DNA from: a virus
IMG/VR virus record: IMGVR_UViG_3300031857_000191
Location: 1-60,179 of that record
Direction: 5' to 3' (one strand)
DNA length: 60,179 bases
The notes under the pieces were generated by a model. It was given only the letters and a program-made list of their open reading frames with translations, was not told the origin of the DNA and did not search any database. A program made the position numbers and the translations under genes. Of this stretch, positions 32,858-43,000 are shown piece by piece (the stretch's first letter is position 1; each line of letters opens with the position of its first letter).

Positions 32858-33332
32858 TTTTATAGAGTTTTTTTACTTCCTTAATTATTTTTGTTGTTAA
32901 CTTAATGATAGCTTCTTTAAGTTTTTGTAACAACGCTTTCTTTTGTTGTCCTATACGAAGACCTTCAAAAGGTACCTCAACATTTTTCATGTGGGGTTCT
33001 AAATATTGACGATAAGCATTTCCTGCTAAAATAACAAAAGTATCTTTGTCAAGATTATAACCTTTTTGTTGTAATTGTTTTAAAACAACTTCTGACCATT
33101 TTTCACGTTCACTAGCTGGCATTTCCTTTAACGTTAAGTTATAAGGAGGTATTGTTTTATTTAATGGTACTAAATGATATTTAGCAGATATGATATATAT
33201 ATTATTTGGACTAGCTAATTTTTTAGCATACTCCATTTGTTTCTTAAACAAATCAGAATTATATAACTTTTCAGCGGGCATTGGTTTTGCCTCTTTACCT
33301 GAAGAACACGATACTAGTACAACTTTACTCAT
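32844..33332 (-). CDS. DUF6884-like protein
   Basis: 162 residues from the ATG at 33332. The core KVVLVSCSSGKEAKPMPAEKLYNSDLF, NIYIISAKYHLVPL and LAGNAYRQYLEPHM looks like the DUF6884 group, which is common in mobile elements and has a Rossmann-like outline. Function not established. The ATG is chosen because a frame starting higher overlaps dnaB. It sits seven bases below an ATATTTAT motif. Confidence 0.65.
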   Translation of the reverse strand: MSKVVLVSCSSGKEAKPMPAEKLYNSDLFKKQMEYAKKLASPNNIYIISAKYHLVPLNKTIPPYNLTLKEMPASEREKWSEVVLKQLQQKGYNLDKDTFVILAGNAYRQYLEPHMKNVEVPFEGLRIGQQKKALLQKLKEAIIKLTTKIIKEVKKLYKNGIL

Positions 33333-33338
33333 ATAACG

Positions 33339-33346
33339 ATAAATAT
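33339..33346 (-). promoter_or_regulatory. ATATTTAT motif upstream of a gene start
   Basis: Seven bases above the ATG at 33332. Confidence 0.3.
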
Positions 33347-33348
33347 GT

Positions 33349-34725
33349 TTAAGGTTTACTATTATTATTAAGTTCAAAAAACTTTCTCTTCAAAGTGTCC
33401 CGATCAAAGGTATCAAAATTTTCATTTAATTTCTTTGGTTTTTCACTTTCAAGTGTTTCTTCATCCAATTCATTACTATCAATCTGTATATGACCCGTAG
33501 ATGTGTCTATGACAGCTGCATAAGTTATACCATCCATACCATATCTATTTTTCATTATATGGAATCTACCTGTACCGCCTGCTTTATCTTGACGTCGACG
33601 TGATAATGACATTGCAAAGTCAGTAATCATCATTTTATTATAAGAACCCGCTGCTTTATCACCTTCAATAATATTATCATTAGCACCTGCTCTATTTACC
33701 TGGCTTACAGACCAAATTGGAACATTCATTTCACGTGCTAAACCTTTAGTAGCTACATAAACATCATCAATTTCTTCCTTACGTTCTTTACTTGTTCTGT
33801 TAGCACGTAATAAATCCACGTAATCAATAAGAACTAAATCTGGCGCTTGGTCTAAGTCTCTACATTTTTGTATATGCGACTCAATAGTGCTTATAGTCGC
33901 TTTACCCGTCGGATATTCTTTAATCACTAATCTACCAGGTAAAGTAGAAACCACTTTTTCAACGTCTGTTCTGTGTTCTTGTATTTGGGCTACTGATATA
34001 TTGGTAAAACAAGCATCATATCTTTTACCTACATATGCTTCACTTAATTCTAGTGTGTAGTGGTTAACATTAAATCCTGCTTTAACAGCTGCTGCTCCTA
34101 AAGCAATTAATGACCAACTCTTACCACCACCTGGGCCTCCGAATATTAATCCAAAATCACCACCCCCTAATCCACCTTGTAGTAATTCATTTACTACAGA
34201 CCAAGGTGTAGCAATTGGATTTCTATATTCAGCACGATATCTATCTTCAACATCTTTTTCATACTCATGACCTAAGTTTTTGTCCATACCTGCTTTTAAA
34301 GCTGAGTCGACAAGTGCTCTAATGTCATCATACATTCCTGATTGTAGTAAATCAACTGATGTTAATAGTGCTTTTTTTAGTTGTTGGTTTTTACAGAAAT
34401 TACTAAATTCTTGTTCTACATAATCTTGATCTTCATTTGAAGCTTTATATGCTTCTTTTAGCTGTTCAACTACAGATGTTTTTAAAACATCATTATCTAT
34501 TTTCTTTACTTCAATATGTAAAGTATCTAATGTAGGAGTTGAGTGCCATTTATCAAAATACTTGATAATAGTTTCTACTAACCATTGATGAGCTTGATTA
34601 TCAAAATAATCAGGTGTAGCTACATCTCTAATGTTAAGTAGAAATTTTTTATTTTTAAGAAGCGAGCTAATTACCTTGGTTTGAAAATTCAAACCATATT
34701 GATTCAATTTGCTAAATGCAACCAT
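33349..34725 (-). CDS. Replicative DNA helicase, DnaB/gp41-type
   Basis: 458 residues. An N-terminal helical domain (about 1-150) is followed by a RecA-like motor: Walker A FGGPGGGKSWSL, Walker B PDLVLIDYVDLL, SVSQVNRAG and MSLSRRRQDK with arginine finger region. Known role: 5'-3' unwinding ahead of the polymerase. No primase gene is recognised near it. It is transcribed after flap nuclease, recombinase and SSB genes in one block. Confidence 0.92.
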   Translation of the reverse strand: MVAFSKLNQYGLNFQTKVISSLLKNKKFLLNIRDVATPDYFDNQAHQWLVETIIKYFDKWHSTPTLDTLHIEVKKIDNDVLKTSVVEQLKEAYKASNEDQDYVEQEFSNFCKNQQLKKALLTSVDLLQSGMYDDIRALVDSALKAGMDKNLGHEYEKDVEDRYRAEYRNPIATPWSVVNELLQGGLGGGDFGLIFGGPGGGKSWSLIALGAAAVKAGFNVNHYTLELSEAYVGKRYDACFTNISVAQIQEHRTDVEKVVSTLPGRLVIKEYPTGKATISTIESHIQKCRDLDQAPDLVLIDYVDLLRANRTSKERKEEIDDVYVATKGLAREMNVPIWSVSQVNRAGANDNIIEGDKAAGSYNKMMITDFAMSLSRRRQDKAGGTGRFHIMKNRYGMDGITYAAVIDTSTGHIQIDSNELDEETLESEKPKKLNENFDTFDRDTLKRKFFELNNNSKP

Positions 34726-34730
34726 AACTT

Positions 34731-35777
34731 TTATTTTATTTTATATGCTTGAAGATATGAAAATATTTCGGTTAGCCAAATCTCTGTGTTAGGGATTGAA
34801 TTACCTAACTTATCTTCGTTGTATAATTTTAAAAATGCTAATTTTTCTAGTTTTGAAGGTTTACTAGTTAAAACCTCTTCTATCTCCTCAATACCGTTTT
34901 CAGGTATATCTACATCTGTTAAATCCATTAATTGTTGATTCAGTAAGAGTTGTTTTGAGAAATTACAAATGTCTCCATATAAACCATGTTCATTAACTAA
35001 TTCTTTAGATTTCTCTAATATACTTTCAAATGTAACAGTAGCTGTAGATTCTAATTCTGGGAATAACTTGAATAGTTTTTTAGGACCTAATCCTTTTACT
35101 CCAGGTATATTATCTGAACTATCTCCCATTAATATCTTTTGATTGATATAGTTTTGAGGATATAAATTATAGTCTTCTTTAACTAATTTAGGTGTATAAA
35201 ATTTCTTTTTAACAGGAGAATATACTGTTACTTTATCATTTACTAATTGTAAAAAATCTTGGTCAGCTGACATGATATATACTTCATCCTTAGCCTTATT
35301 AGTTATATAAGCTATAACATCATCCGCTTCTACTTTATCAATAGAAAGTAAATCAACAGGTAATAATCTTAAATAATTAACTAAACGTAATATTTGATCT
35401 TCAATCGATGCTGCTTCTTCTTCTTTGTTGTCAAAGCCATCCCAATTAGTTATACGTTGTAGTTTTCTATTGCCTTTGTAATCAGCAAATAAATTCTTTT
35501 TGTTTGTTGTACTGCCTGTACCATCAAATACTAGAATTACTCTAGTAGGTTTAATATGTCTAATTGCAAAACCGATCGACTTTAAGAAACCAGTGAGCCC
35601 ACCAATGTGGGCTCCTCCTGGATTCATATGATTGATCATGGCAAAGCTTCTTAGAAATGTGTTCATTGAATCTACTAGTAGTATTCTACTATTTAAATGT
35701 AATGGATCCTCTTGTGAGTTTTGTATACCATCAAGTATTTGCTTAAGCGTCTTGTTCATCGTCATTGTCAATTTCAA
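34731..35777 (-). CDS. 5'-3' exonuclease / flap endonuclease
   Basis: 348 residues. RILLVDSMNTFLRSF and RVILVFDGTGST (first acidic sites), KVEADDVIAYI and MSADQDFLQLV (second set), then GDSSDNIPGVKGLGPKKLF (helix-hairpin-helix with Asp). This is the FEN/T4 RNase H fold and should remove RNA primers. The start is uncertain: ATGs at 35777, 35765 and 35759 all overlap the uvsX end. Confidence 0.9.
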   Translation of the reverse strand: MKLTMTMNKTLKQILDGIQNSQEDPLHLNSRILLVDSMNTFLRSFAMINHMNPGGAHIGGLTGFLKSIGFAIRHIKPTRVILVFDGTGSTTNKKNLFADYKGNRKLQRITNWDGFDNKEEEAASIEDQILRLVNYLRLLPVDLLSIDKVEADDVIAYITNKAKDEVYIMSADQDFLQLVNDKVTVYSPVKKKFYTPKLVKEDYNLYPQNYINQKILMGDSSDNIPGVKGLGPKKLFKLFPELESTATVTFESILEKSKELVNEHGLYGDICNFSKQLLLNQQLMDLTDVDIPENGIEEIEEVLTSKPSKLEKLAFLKLYNEDKLGNSIPNTEIWLTEIFSYLQAYKIK

Positions 35778-36852
35778 TCATTGGTGATATTTTACTACTT
35801 TCTTCCCATTCACTATTGTCTTCTGTAACTTGAATTTCTTCAATTTTTACATTTTCACCAAACCACTCATGTGCGTGAGCTGCCTTATAAGCTTTCTCAT
35901 CGTCTTTAGTGTCAGGAATAAATCCATGTGGTGTAACAATTACTGTTGATGTTGTAGCAATACCACAATCAGCGTGAATCTTGTCAATTGATATTTTGGT
36001 ACGTTTAGCAAACTCTACTTTTTTACCTTTATTTTGAGCGTGTATTTTAGATGTACCACTATTTGTAACATTACCAAATGTAATTACTAATGAAGCATCC
36101 CAATACATTGTATTACCACCTTTATTAGTCATTCTTGGTTGACTCATAGGTGTAAGTGCTGGTTGAACTCCTACTTTATTAATTACAAAGAACGTGTTAG
36201 TGAATTGGTAACTTTCTTTACGTGACATTGGAAACTTCTGGTTAATGAAATTACCAAATTGTGTCGACATAGCACCTGCATTCCACATTGGATTATTTTT
36301 TCCTTGTTCAATACTCATATCACATGGTATAGAACCTACTGAATCCCATAAGAATAACAAGTCATGAGGTAAGTTACCTTTCTTTTGCTCATCTAAAATG
36401 TCAGCGATAAATGCTGCTACATCCTCAATTGAATTTAGAGTTGATCTGTCAACATATAAGAAGAAACCACTATAGTTTAATACTTCTCCTGTTGCTTCAT
36501 CAGGAACAGCTTCACAACTGAATCCCATTTTTTGAGCGTGAGCGAAATCCCATTTCATCTCAGTAATAATGAATACAGGTAACACTCCCATTTTTTGGGC
36601 AGCTACTGCTGCTTCAATCATTAAAGTTGTTTTTCCTGTATCCGATCCACCTCTAGCAATTGTGATATGACCCATTGGTATACCAGGAATTGAAAGTGCA
36701 TCTTGTACTGCAGGTGAGAATGGAATCCACTTCTGCGCTTTAAAATTTGATGATTGATCTAGTTTTTTAGTTTTCTTAAACTTATCAAGATCAAATGTAC
36801 CTTTAATAGCTTGAGAAACACTAGCGTTTACGCTTTTTGCTGTTTTAGCCAT
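35743..36852 (-). CDS. Recombinase, UvsX/RecA-type
   Basis: 369 residues. GHITIARGGSDTGKTTLMIEAA is Walker A, HDLLFLWDSVGSIP is Walker B, and the DNA-loop regions (NPMWNAGAMSTQFG, QPRMTNKGG) follow. The tail is acidic (IEIDNDDEQDA). Role: strand exchange for repair and recombination-primed replication, aided by the SSB just upstream in transcription order. It overlaps the flap nuclease start by up to 35 bases. Confidence 0.92.
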   Translation of the reverse strand: MAKTAKSVNASVSQAIKGTFDLDKFKKTKKLDQSSNFKAQKWIPFSPAVQDALSIPGIPMGHITIARGGSDTGKTTLMIEAAVAAQKMGVLPVFIITEMKWDFAHAQKMGFSCEAVPDEATGEVLNYSGFFLYVDRSTLNSIEDVAAFIADILDEQKKGNLPHDLLFLWDSVGSIPCDMSIEQGKNNPMWNAGAMSTQFGNFINQKFPMSRKESYQFTNTFFVINKVGVQPALTPMSQPRMTNKGGNTMYWDASLVITFGNVTNSGTSKIHAQNKGKKVEFAKRTKISIDKIHADCGIATTSTVIVTPHGFIPDTKDDEKAYKAAHAHEWFGENVKIEEIQVTEDNSEWEESSKISPMIEIDNDDEQDA

Positions 36853-36859
36853 TGTTTAG

Positions 36860-37663
36860 TTATTTTTGGAATAATTCATCAAATTCATCTTCATCAAACC
36901 CTTTTTTCTTAGTGTTAAGAGTGTAGTTAGTTTTAGGTGCTTCTACTACTGGTGTTTCAGCGACTTCTTCAGTTGTTTCTTCACCACTGTCTTCACTTGG
37001 TTCTAACCATTCCATTAACATGGTTTTCATTTCATCAAACTCATACTTCTTATAAAGTGAAAGTACGTCTGGTTGTTCTGAAATCCATTTTTTAATCAAC
37101 TCATTATCTTCTGATAATGGTGATGTTTTTGGTTTGATACGAATAGATGATTTGTTGAATTTAGTACCTGTAACTTCAGGTCCAACTGTATCAACTGTTA
37201 AGTCTCTACCATCCATAATGTCTGTGTAATCTCCGATATCATCATCTTCAGCAATACCTAATAGTTCAAGATACATTTCCTTACCAAATTGCCACATGCG
37301 AACACCTTTGTCTTCTTCGCCTTTAACAATTACAGGAACAAATACTCTCATTTTAGGTTCAATCTTTTTAGCTAATGACCAATTTTCTTTGTCACTAGTT
37401 TTACGTAGTTGTTGTGCAAATTCAACAATTGGATCTTTTTCACCAAAGTTAGTTAATGACAACATGGTTTTGTTTCCAATACCATAATGGAACATTACTT
37501 CTTTGAATGGATTTGATTTGTTGAACTTAGATGGAACAATACGAATCACTGATTTGCCTACTGGTGGTATCCAGAAATTTTTAGCACGGTCGTCATTCTT
37601 GGCGCCGCCTTTGCCTTTGTTTTGCAACGATTGCATACGTTGCTTAATTGCATTTAAATCCAT
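36860..37663 (-). CDS. Single-stranded DNA-binding protein, gp32-like
   Basis: 267 residues. The ATG at 37663 is preferred; a higher one would read through the homing endonuclease gene. The fold core includes NFWIPPVGKSVIRIVPSK, PFKEVMFHYG and VRMWQFGKEMYLELLG. The C-terminus is strongly acidic (EPSEDSGEETTEEVAE) and ends DEDEFDELFQK, the partner-binding tail of phage SSBs. Abundant coating protein for replication and recombination. Next gene is uvsX. Confidence 0.85.
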   Translation of the reverse strand: MDLNAIKQRMQSLQNKGKGGAKNDDRAKNFWIPPVGKSVIRIVPSKFNKSNPFKEVMFHYGIGNKTMLSLTNFGEKDPIVEFAQQLRKTSDKENWSLAKKIEPKMRVFVPVIVKGEEDKGVRMWQFGKEMYLELLGIAEDDDIGDYTDIMDGRDLTVDTVGPEVTGTKFNKSSIRIKPKTSPLSEDNELIKKWISEQPDVLSLYKKYEFDEMKTMLMEWLEPSEDSGEETTEEVAETPVVEAPKTNYTLNTKKKGFDEDEFDELFQK

Positions 37664-37728
37664 GTTATAACTTTTATTGTTTAAATTGTATATAGTAAAT
37701 ATAGCATCAAAATTCTTAGATGCCAAAC

Positions 37729-38286
37729 TTATTTCCATCTCCATGTAAAACCTCTAGCTATTTTTAATTCTCCACGACAACACCTTCCTATATTATCATT
37801 ATAATAACCATACATTTTTACAGCGGCATGTTTAGATGATTCCCATTCTTTAACAAATTCTCCTTGTTTAGTGAATTGAAGAACTGGTTTTCTTATTTTG
37901 TTAATAAATTTAGCTGTTTTAGGTCTAGAATTAGCTTTAGTCATTTTTTGTTTTGATGACTCTGAGAATTTGCGACCTAAAAGACGTTTACTTATTTTTT
38001 GTTTAGTACTATCAGTATGATATTCAGGACCGCCTCCACCTTTTTTGTTAGGATTCATTATAATAAATCCCCATTGTCTAAATTGTTCTATCCAATATAT
38101 TTCTAATGGCGTCCAATCTTTACGATCTAATGAATGTATTTCATCAATATAATCAAAGGTAATTTGAGGACCAAATTTAAATTTATGGTCCTTTTCACGG
38201 GAATTGTTTTTAGTCTTACCTATATAAACTTTATTAGGATTATTATCTATATTAGTAATTAAATATATTTTAGTGACATCTGTCAT
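37729..38286 (-). CDS. GIY-YIG homing endonuclease
   Basis: 185 residues. KIYLITNIDNNPNKVYIGKT is the GIY-YIG core, then EIYWIEQF, TKQKISKRLLGRKFSESSKQ (NUMOD3-like) and KPVLQFTKQGEFVKEWESS (NUMOD1-like DNA binding). Free-standing mobile gene, inserted between SSB and a hypothetical gene, with no intron seen. Start has an ATATTTAT motif six bases above. Confidence 0.9.
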   Translation of the reverse strand: MTDVTKIYLITNIDNNPNKVYIGKTKNNSREKDHKFKFGPQITFDYIDEIHSLDRKDWTPLEIYWIEQFRQWGFIIMNPNKKGGGGPEYHTDSTKQKISKRLLGRKFSESSKQKMTKANSRPKTAKFINKIRKPVLQFTKQGEFVKEWESSKHAAVKMYGYYNDNIGRCCRGELKIARGFTWRWK

Positions 38287-38291
38287 CTATT

Positions 38292-38299
38292 ATAAATAT
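38292..38299 (-). promoter_or_regulatory. ATATTTAT motif upstream of a gene start
   Basis: Six bases above the ATG of the GIY-YIG gene. Confidence 0.3.
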
Positions 38300-38331
38300 C
38301 CCCGTGTGTTACGAAGGAGGCCATTTATAAC

Positions 38332-38751
38332 TTAGAGATTAACTATCTTGTAAATAGTTGTTTCCAACTTACGAAGATCAGGGCCATTAGTGAGTAAAAT
38401 GGTGTTTTTATAATCATTCCATTCTACTTTGTAATTAGGATCAGCATAACCGTTATTCAATGTTTTGATTAAAGTATTCAAAGCATTAATTGTATATAAA
38501 GTATTTGACTCTTTTTTGCGATGCAATAAGATAGTATTAGGCAAAACTGAGGTTGTGCTCAGATTTCCTGGATCGATGTTGTAAGTACAAATGAACTCAT
38601 CACTATCTTTAGATTCTAAGATGAAAACCTTATTATATAAGATGTTATAACGTCCAGTTATAGTTTCAAGCGTTTGCTCTATGTCTTCCTTCTTTGAGAA
38701 GGTTGCGAATAACTTGTTTGCCAATTCCTCTATTGTTAAATTCCAGGTCAT
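38332..38751 (-). CDS. Hypothetical protein
   Basis: 139 residues (MTWNLTIEELANKLFATF to LETTIYKIVNL), soluble, mixed alpha/beta. No family recognised. The ATG lies within a TATTTATG sequence, which may make the leader extremely short. It is co-directional with, and eight bases from, the family A polymerase-like gene. Confidence 0.55.
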   Translation of the reverse strand: MTWNLTIEELANKLFATFSKKEDIEQTLETITGRYNILYNKVFILESKDSDEFICTYNIDPGNLSTTSVLPNTILLHRKKESNTLYTINALNTLIKTLNNGYADPNYKVEWNDYKNTILLTNGPDLRKLETTIYKIVNL

Positions 38752-38758
38752 AAATATG

Positions 38759-40018
38759 TTATTTTTTTATTAAAGCGCCATAATTCTCGCCAACACTCAT
38801 ACGAGTTGGAAAACCATCAGCTTCTAGTTCTTGTTTAATTTTTGGTAATAATGTTTTAACGTCCTCCTTAGCCACATCTAATAGAATTGAATCGTATGTA
38901 TATAATACTATTTTAGTTTTTTTACCATCTAATAATTTTAACACACGATCTAATGTTAATGTATTATAATATGTTTCGTATGCCTGGATTAGATAACTTA
39001 ATATTTTATTTTTATTTGGATTTTCTATTTTAGTTTTATAGATATTAGTTCCCCATGGTAATTTTAATCTATTTGTAGAGTTAAATTCTTCCCATTGGCT
39101 TTCTAACCATTCACTTAATTTAGCGAAAAATGGAAACCAAGCATATTCGTCTCTAATACCACCATATAAATTTTGAAACATTATTTCTTTAGGTACTTCA
39201 TCATATGGATCAATTTCAAAATCATACCCTATAGCTTTACCAATGATGCGGGGATGATAAGCACTGTAATCAAATTCAACAAACATGTAATTATTTGGTT
39301 CAAATGACTCACGCGGTACACCCTTAGGAAGTGCGGCGAAATTAACACTATTAAAGGCGTTTGACGGACGATAAGTTAAATTATATAGATTGTATTGAGT
39401 AAAAACTGTATTCCCGTAAATCGAATTATCTTTCCAAGTTACTTCAAAATGTTTATTAAATTTACGTGGATCAATGCCTATACCATTTTTTTCAATTTGA
39501 TAAAATACATTAGTGAAATTATAATTTAAAAATGTACTAGCTACTTGCCATTTAGAAATTAATCCTCTTTCTTTTATATTCCTGTGTATTTTTTCCCATT
39601 TCTCATAATGTTTAGGGATAGGAATAAGTGTACTTAATTCTTGTATATAATATTTTTCACGATTGAAATCAATGTGTACTTTAGTATCAAATTGTGATTC
39701 ATCTATGTAACTGTAAAAATTTACATCAATTAAATTATGTCCTGGTAGAAAATACAAATGGAATTTTTTATCTAAAACATAAACTGTGTTAATGTTAGAT
39801 ATAAATTCCTTAACTGTTTCCCAATCTAATTTAAATGCTTCACTATGGTCGATAGGTAATATATAACCTTTTTCTCCATCATTATAATATACTAAACATG
39901 GTTTAGTTAGAGATGGATGGCGATTATCATTTGTAGTGATGATATTAACAAAACACTTATCATGTTCTGGTTTACCTAGATAATCTAATTGTTCTTTTGT
40001 CTCTATTATATAAAACAT
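38759..40018 (-). CDS. Reduced family A DNA polymerase-like protein
   Basis: 419 residues. The C-terminal half has family A motifs: YRPSNAFNSVNFAALPKG (like the SSxxPNLQNIP region), motif A FVEFDYSAYHPRIIG, a motif B remnant EIMFQNLYGG, a palm helix SYLIQAYETYY and motif C LYTYDSILLDV, where HDE is replaced by YDS. The catalytic Asp residues of A and C remain, but the fingers Arg/Lys of motif B are not evident. It may be a specialised or degenerate polymerase beside the complete family B enzyme. The N-terminal half shows no clear exonuclease. Confidence 0.65.
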   Translation of the reverse strand: MFYIIETKEQLDYLGKPEHDKCFVNIITTNDNRHPSLTKPCLVYYNDGEKGYILPIDHSEAFKLDWETVKEFISNINTVYVLDKKFHLYFLPGHNLIDVNFYSYIDESQFDTKVHIDFNREKYYIQELSTLIPIPKHYEKWEKIHRNIKERGLISKWQVASTFLNYNFTNVFYQIEKNGIGIDPRKFNKHFEVTWKDNSIYGNTVFTQYNLYNLTYRPSNAFNSVNFAALPKGVPRESFEPNNYMFVEFDYSAYHPRIIGKAIGYDFEIDPYDEVPKEIMFQNLYGGIRDEYAWFPFFAKLSEWLESQWEEFNSTNRLKLPWGTNIYKTKIENPNKNKILSYLIQAYETYYNTLTLDRVLKLLDGKKTKIVLYTYDSILLDVAKEDVKTLLPKIKQELEADGFPTRMSVGENYGALIKK

Positions 40019-40079
40019 AACCTTTATTATTAGGTTAAATATATAGTAGAGATTTTAGGACACCAAACTTAGATATTAT

Positions 40080-43000
40080 TTAAATACATGTTCCATCACC
40101 AGCTGTTAATACTGGGTTTACAGATCCGTTTATTACAACATTAGAGAATGTCATGCTATTAAATCCAGTTAATGTGTTATTACAATATACATTATAGTCA
40201 CTATCAACTAAAGATATATTTTGTCCTGATATAGTAGAACTATATACTACTACTATATCATATGTTCCTATTTGATTTGTATCAACAGTTGCACCATTGC
40301 CTGGGACGTTTGGATCTACTCCTGTAACATTTGTCACTCCAACACCATTCACTGTTATACTAGATAAGTATATTTCTACATCTAATGATATATTAGTTGC
40401 TATTTGTATTGTAACTGTTGAAGCTGCTGGTGATGAGCTAGGACATGGTGTAGGATCAGGTGTAACACTAGGTGTAACACTAGGTGTAACACTAGGTGTT
40501 CTAGTTGGTGTTGGGGTGAATGATGGTGTAGGGGATGGATCTTGACTACATGTTGAACCTTGTGTTAATGTTATATATGGACTAGTAAAGAATACTGTAC
40601 CTTCTCTAGCACAAACATATCTTTGGTATCCATTAACTACTGAGCCTTCTCTAAATGTTCCTCCACAATCTATATAGCTAAAGTCATAAGCATTTCTATT
40701 TGAAGTGCCATCATCAGCTGATAATTCATATGTGTAACAAACTATAGGAGGTGTTGTAGTTGGTGTTATACTTGGAGTAATACTTGGTGTAACACTTGGT
40801 GTCACACTAGGTGTAGAGGTACTTGTTGGTGTGATAGACGGAGTCACACTAGCAGTTCTAGTAGGTGTTATACTAGGTGTTGGTGTATTTGAAGGAGTTA
40901 TACTTGGAGTTACACTAGCAGTTCTAGTAGGAGTTATACTTGGAGTAACAGTATTACTTGGAGTAACACTAGGTGTAGCTGTGTTACTTGGAGTAGCTGT
41001 TATACTAGGTGTAGCTGTATTAGTTGGTGTAATACTAGGTGTTCTAGAAATACTAATACTAGGTGTTACACTTGGTGTAGCTGTATTAGTTGGTGTAACA
41101 CTAGGTGTAGCTGTGTTACTTGGTGTTGCAGTAATACTAGGCGTAGCAGTGTTAGTAGGTGTAATACTAGGTGTTCTACTGATGCTAATTGATGGAGTAG
41201 TACTTGGAGTAGATGTGTTAGTAGGTGTAATACTAGGAGTATTAGAAATACTAATTGATGGAGTTATACTTGGTGTAGCAGTAATACTAGGCGTAGCAGT
41301 GTTAGTAGGTGTAATACTAGGTGTTCTAGAAATACTAATACTAGGTGTTACACTTGGTGTAGCTGTATTACTTGGAGTAACAGTGTTACTTGGTGTAACT
41401 GTATTTGATGGAGTAATACTTGGAGTAGCAGTGTTACTTGGAGTAACAGTATTACTTGGTGTAGCTGTTATACTTGGTGTTATACTCGGAGTATTAGATA
41501 TACTAGTTGAAGGTGTTATACTTGGAGTACTACTAATTGAAATACTTGGTGTTACACTAGGTGTAGCTGTATTACTTGGGGTAACAGTATTGCTTGGTGT
41601 AACTGTGTTACTTGGAGTAATGCTAGGAGTATTACTAATTGAAGTACTAGGTGTTATACTTGGAGTACTACTAATAGAAGTACTTGGAGTGATACTTGGA
41701 GTAGCTGTTATACTTGGTGTAACTGTGTTACTTGGAGTGACAGTGTTACTAGGTGTTATGCTTGGAGTATTAGATATACTTGTTGATGGTGTAATACTTG
41801 GAGTACTACTGATAGAAGTACTTGGTGTGATAGAAGGTGTCGCACTAAAGCTAGTACTTGCTGTAACACTAGGAGTAGTACTAATACTAATACTTGGTGT
41901 CGCAGAAGGTGTAGCAGTATTACTTGGTGTAACTGTTACTGTTGGAGTGAAACTAATACTTGGAGTTATACTTGGAGTAACACTAATACTGATACTTGGT
42001 GTTGTACTAGGTGTAGATGTTAAACTTGGTGTTATTGAAGGTGTTGCTGTTATACTAGGAGTAGCAGTTACACTTGGAGTCATAGATACACATACTCCAC
42101 TTCCTACAACAATAGCATCTCCTGTACCATGACTTCCACTAACTATTAAATAATTTCCTGATGCTATACCTGGACCTGTTAAATAGAATGCATCTAATGA
42201 ACTTCCTACTAATGTTTGAATTTCAGCTATAGTCCATTTATCTGTTCCATTTGGTACTTGATATAAAAATTCTCCTATTTCTAGTGGCTGATCAGCATCA
42301 TAAACTAATATTTGTATTGTTGGATTATAACAAGTATTATATGAATTATCAGATATGTAATAGTATTCTCCATCTAATGGATTAGAAGTAGAAGGTGTTA
42401 CTGTTACTGATGGTGTTGCAGATACAGTAATTGAAGGTGTTCCACTAGGTGTAATACTTGGAGTTGTTGTAGCTGTTATTGATGGAGTAACAGTATTTGT
42501 TGGTGTTATTGAAGGTGTTAAACTTGGTGTTTCACTAGGTGTGATACTTGGAGTAACTGTATTACTTGGAGTTATAGAAGGAGTAATACTTGGAGTAACA
42601 GTGTTACTTGGTGTTATACTAGGTGTGACTGTAGAAGTTACACTTGGTGTTGGTGTTTCACTAGGTGTAGCAGTAATACTAGGTGTGTTAGATATACTAA
42701 TAGATGGTGTTGTTGAATTTGTTGGAGTAATACTTGGAGTATTACTTATACTAATACTTGGAGTAGCTGTAGTGGTAGGTGTTAATGATGGTGTTCTACT
42801 TACACTTATAGATGGTGTTGTAGAGTTTGTTGGAGTAATACTAGGTGTATTACTAATAGAAATACTTGGGGTAATACTAGGTGTATTACTCATTGTTGGA
42901 GTAGAAGTTACAGTTGGTGTAACACTTATACTTGGTGTTTCACTTGGTGTAGCTGTAATACTTGGAGTAACACTAATAGAAATACTAGGCGTTATACTTG

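Noticed and set aside
36860-37744. SSB starting at 37744
   Set aside because: The extra 27 residues read through intergenic and homing endonuclease DNA and lack SSB character.
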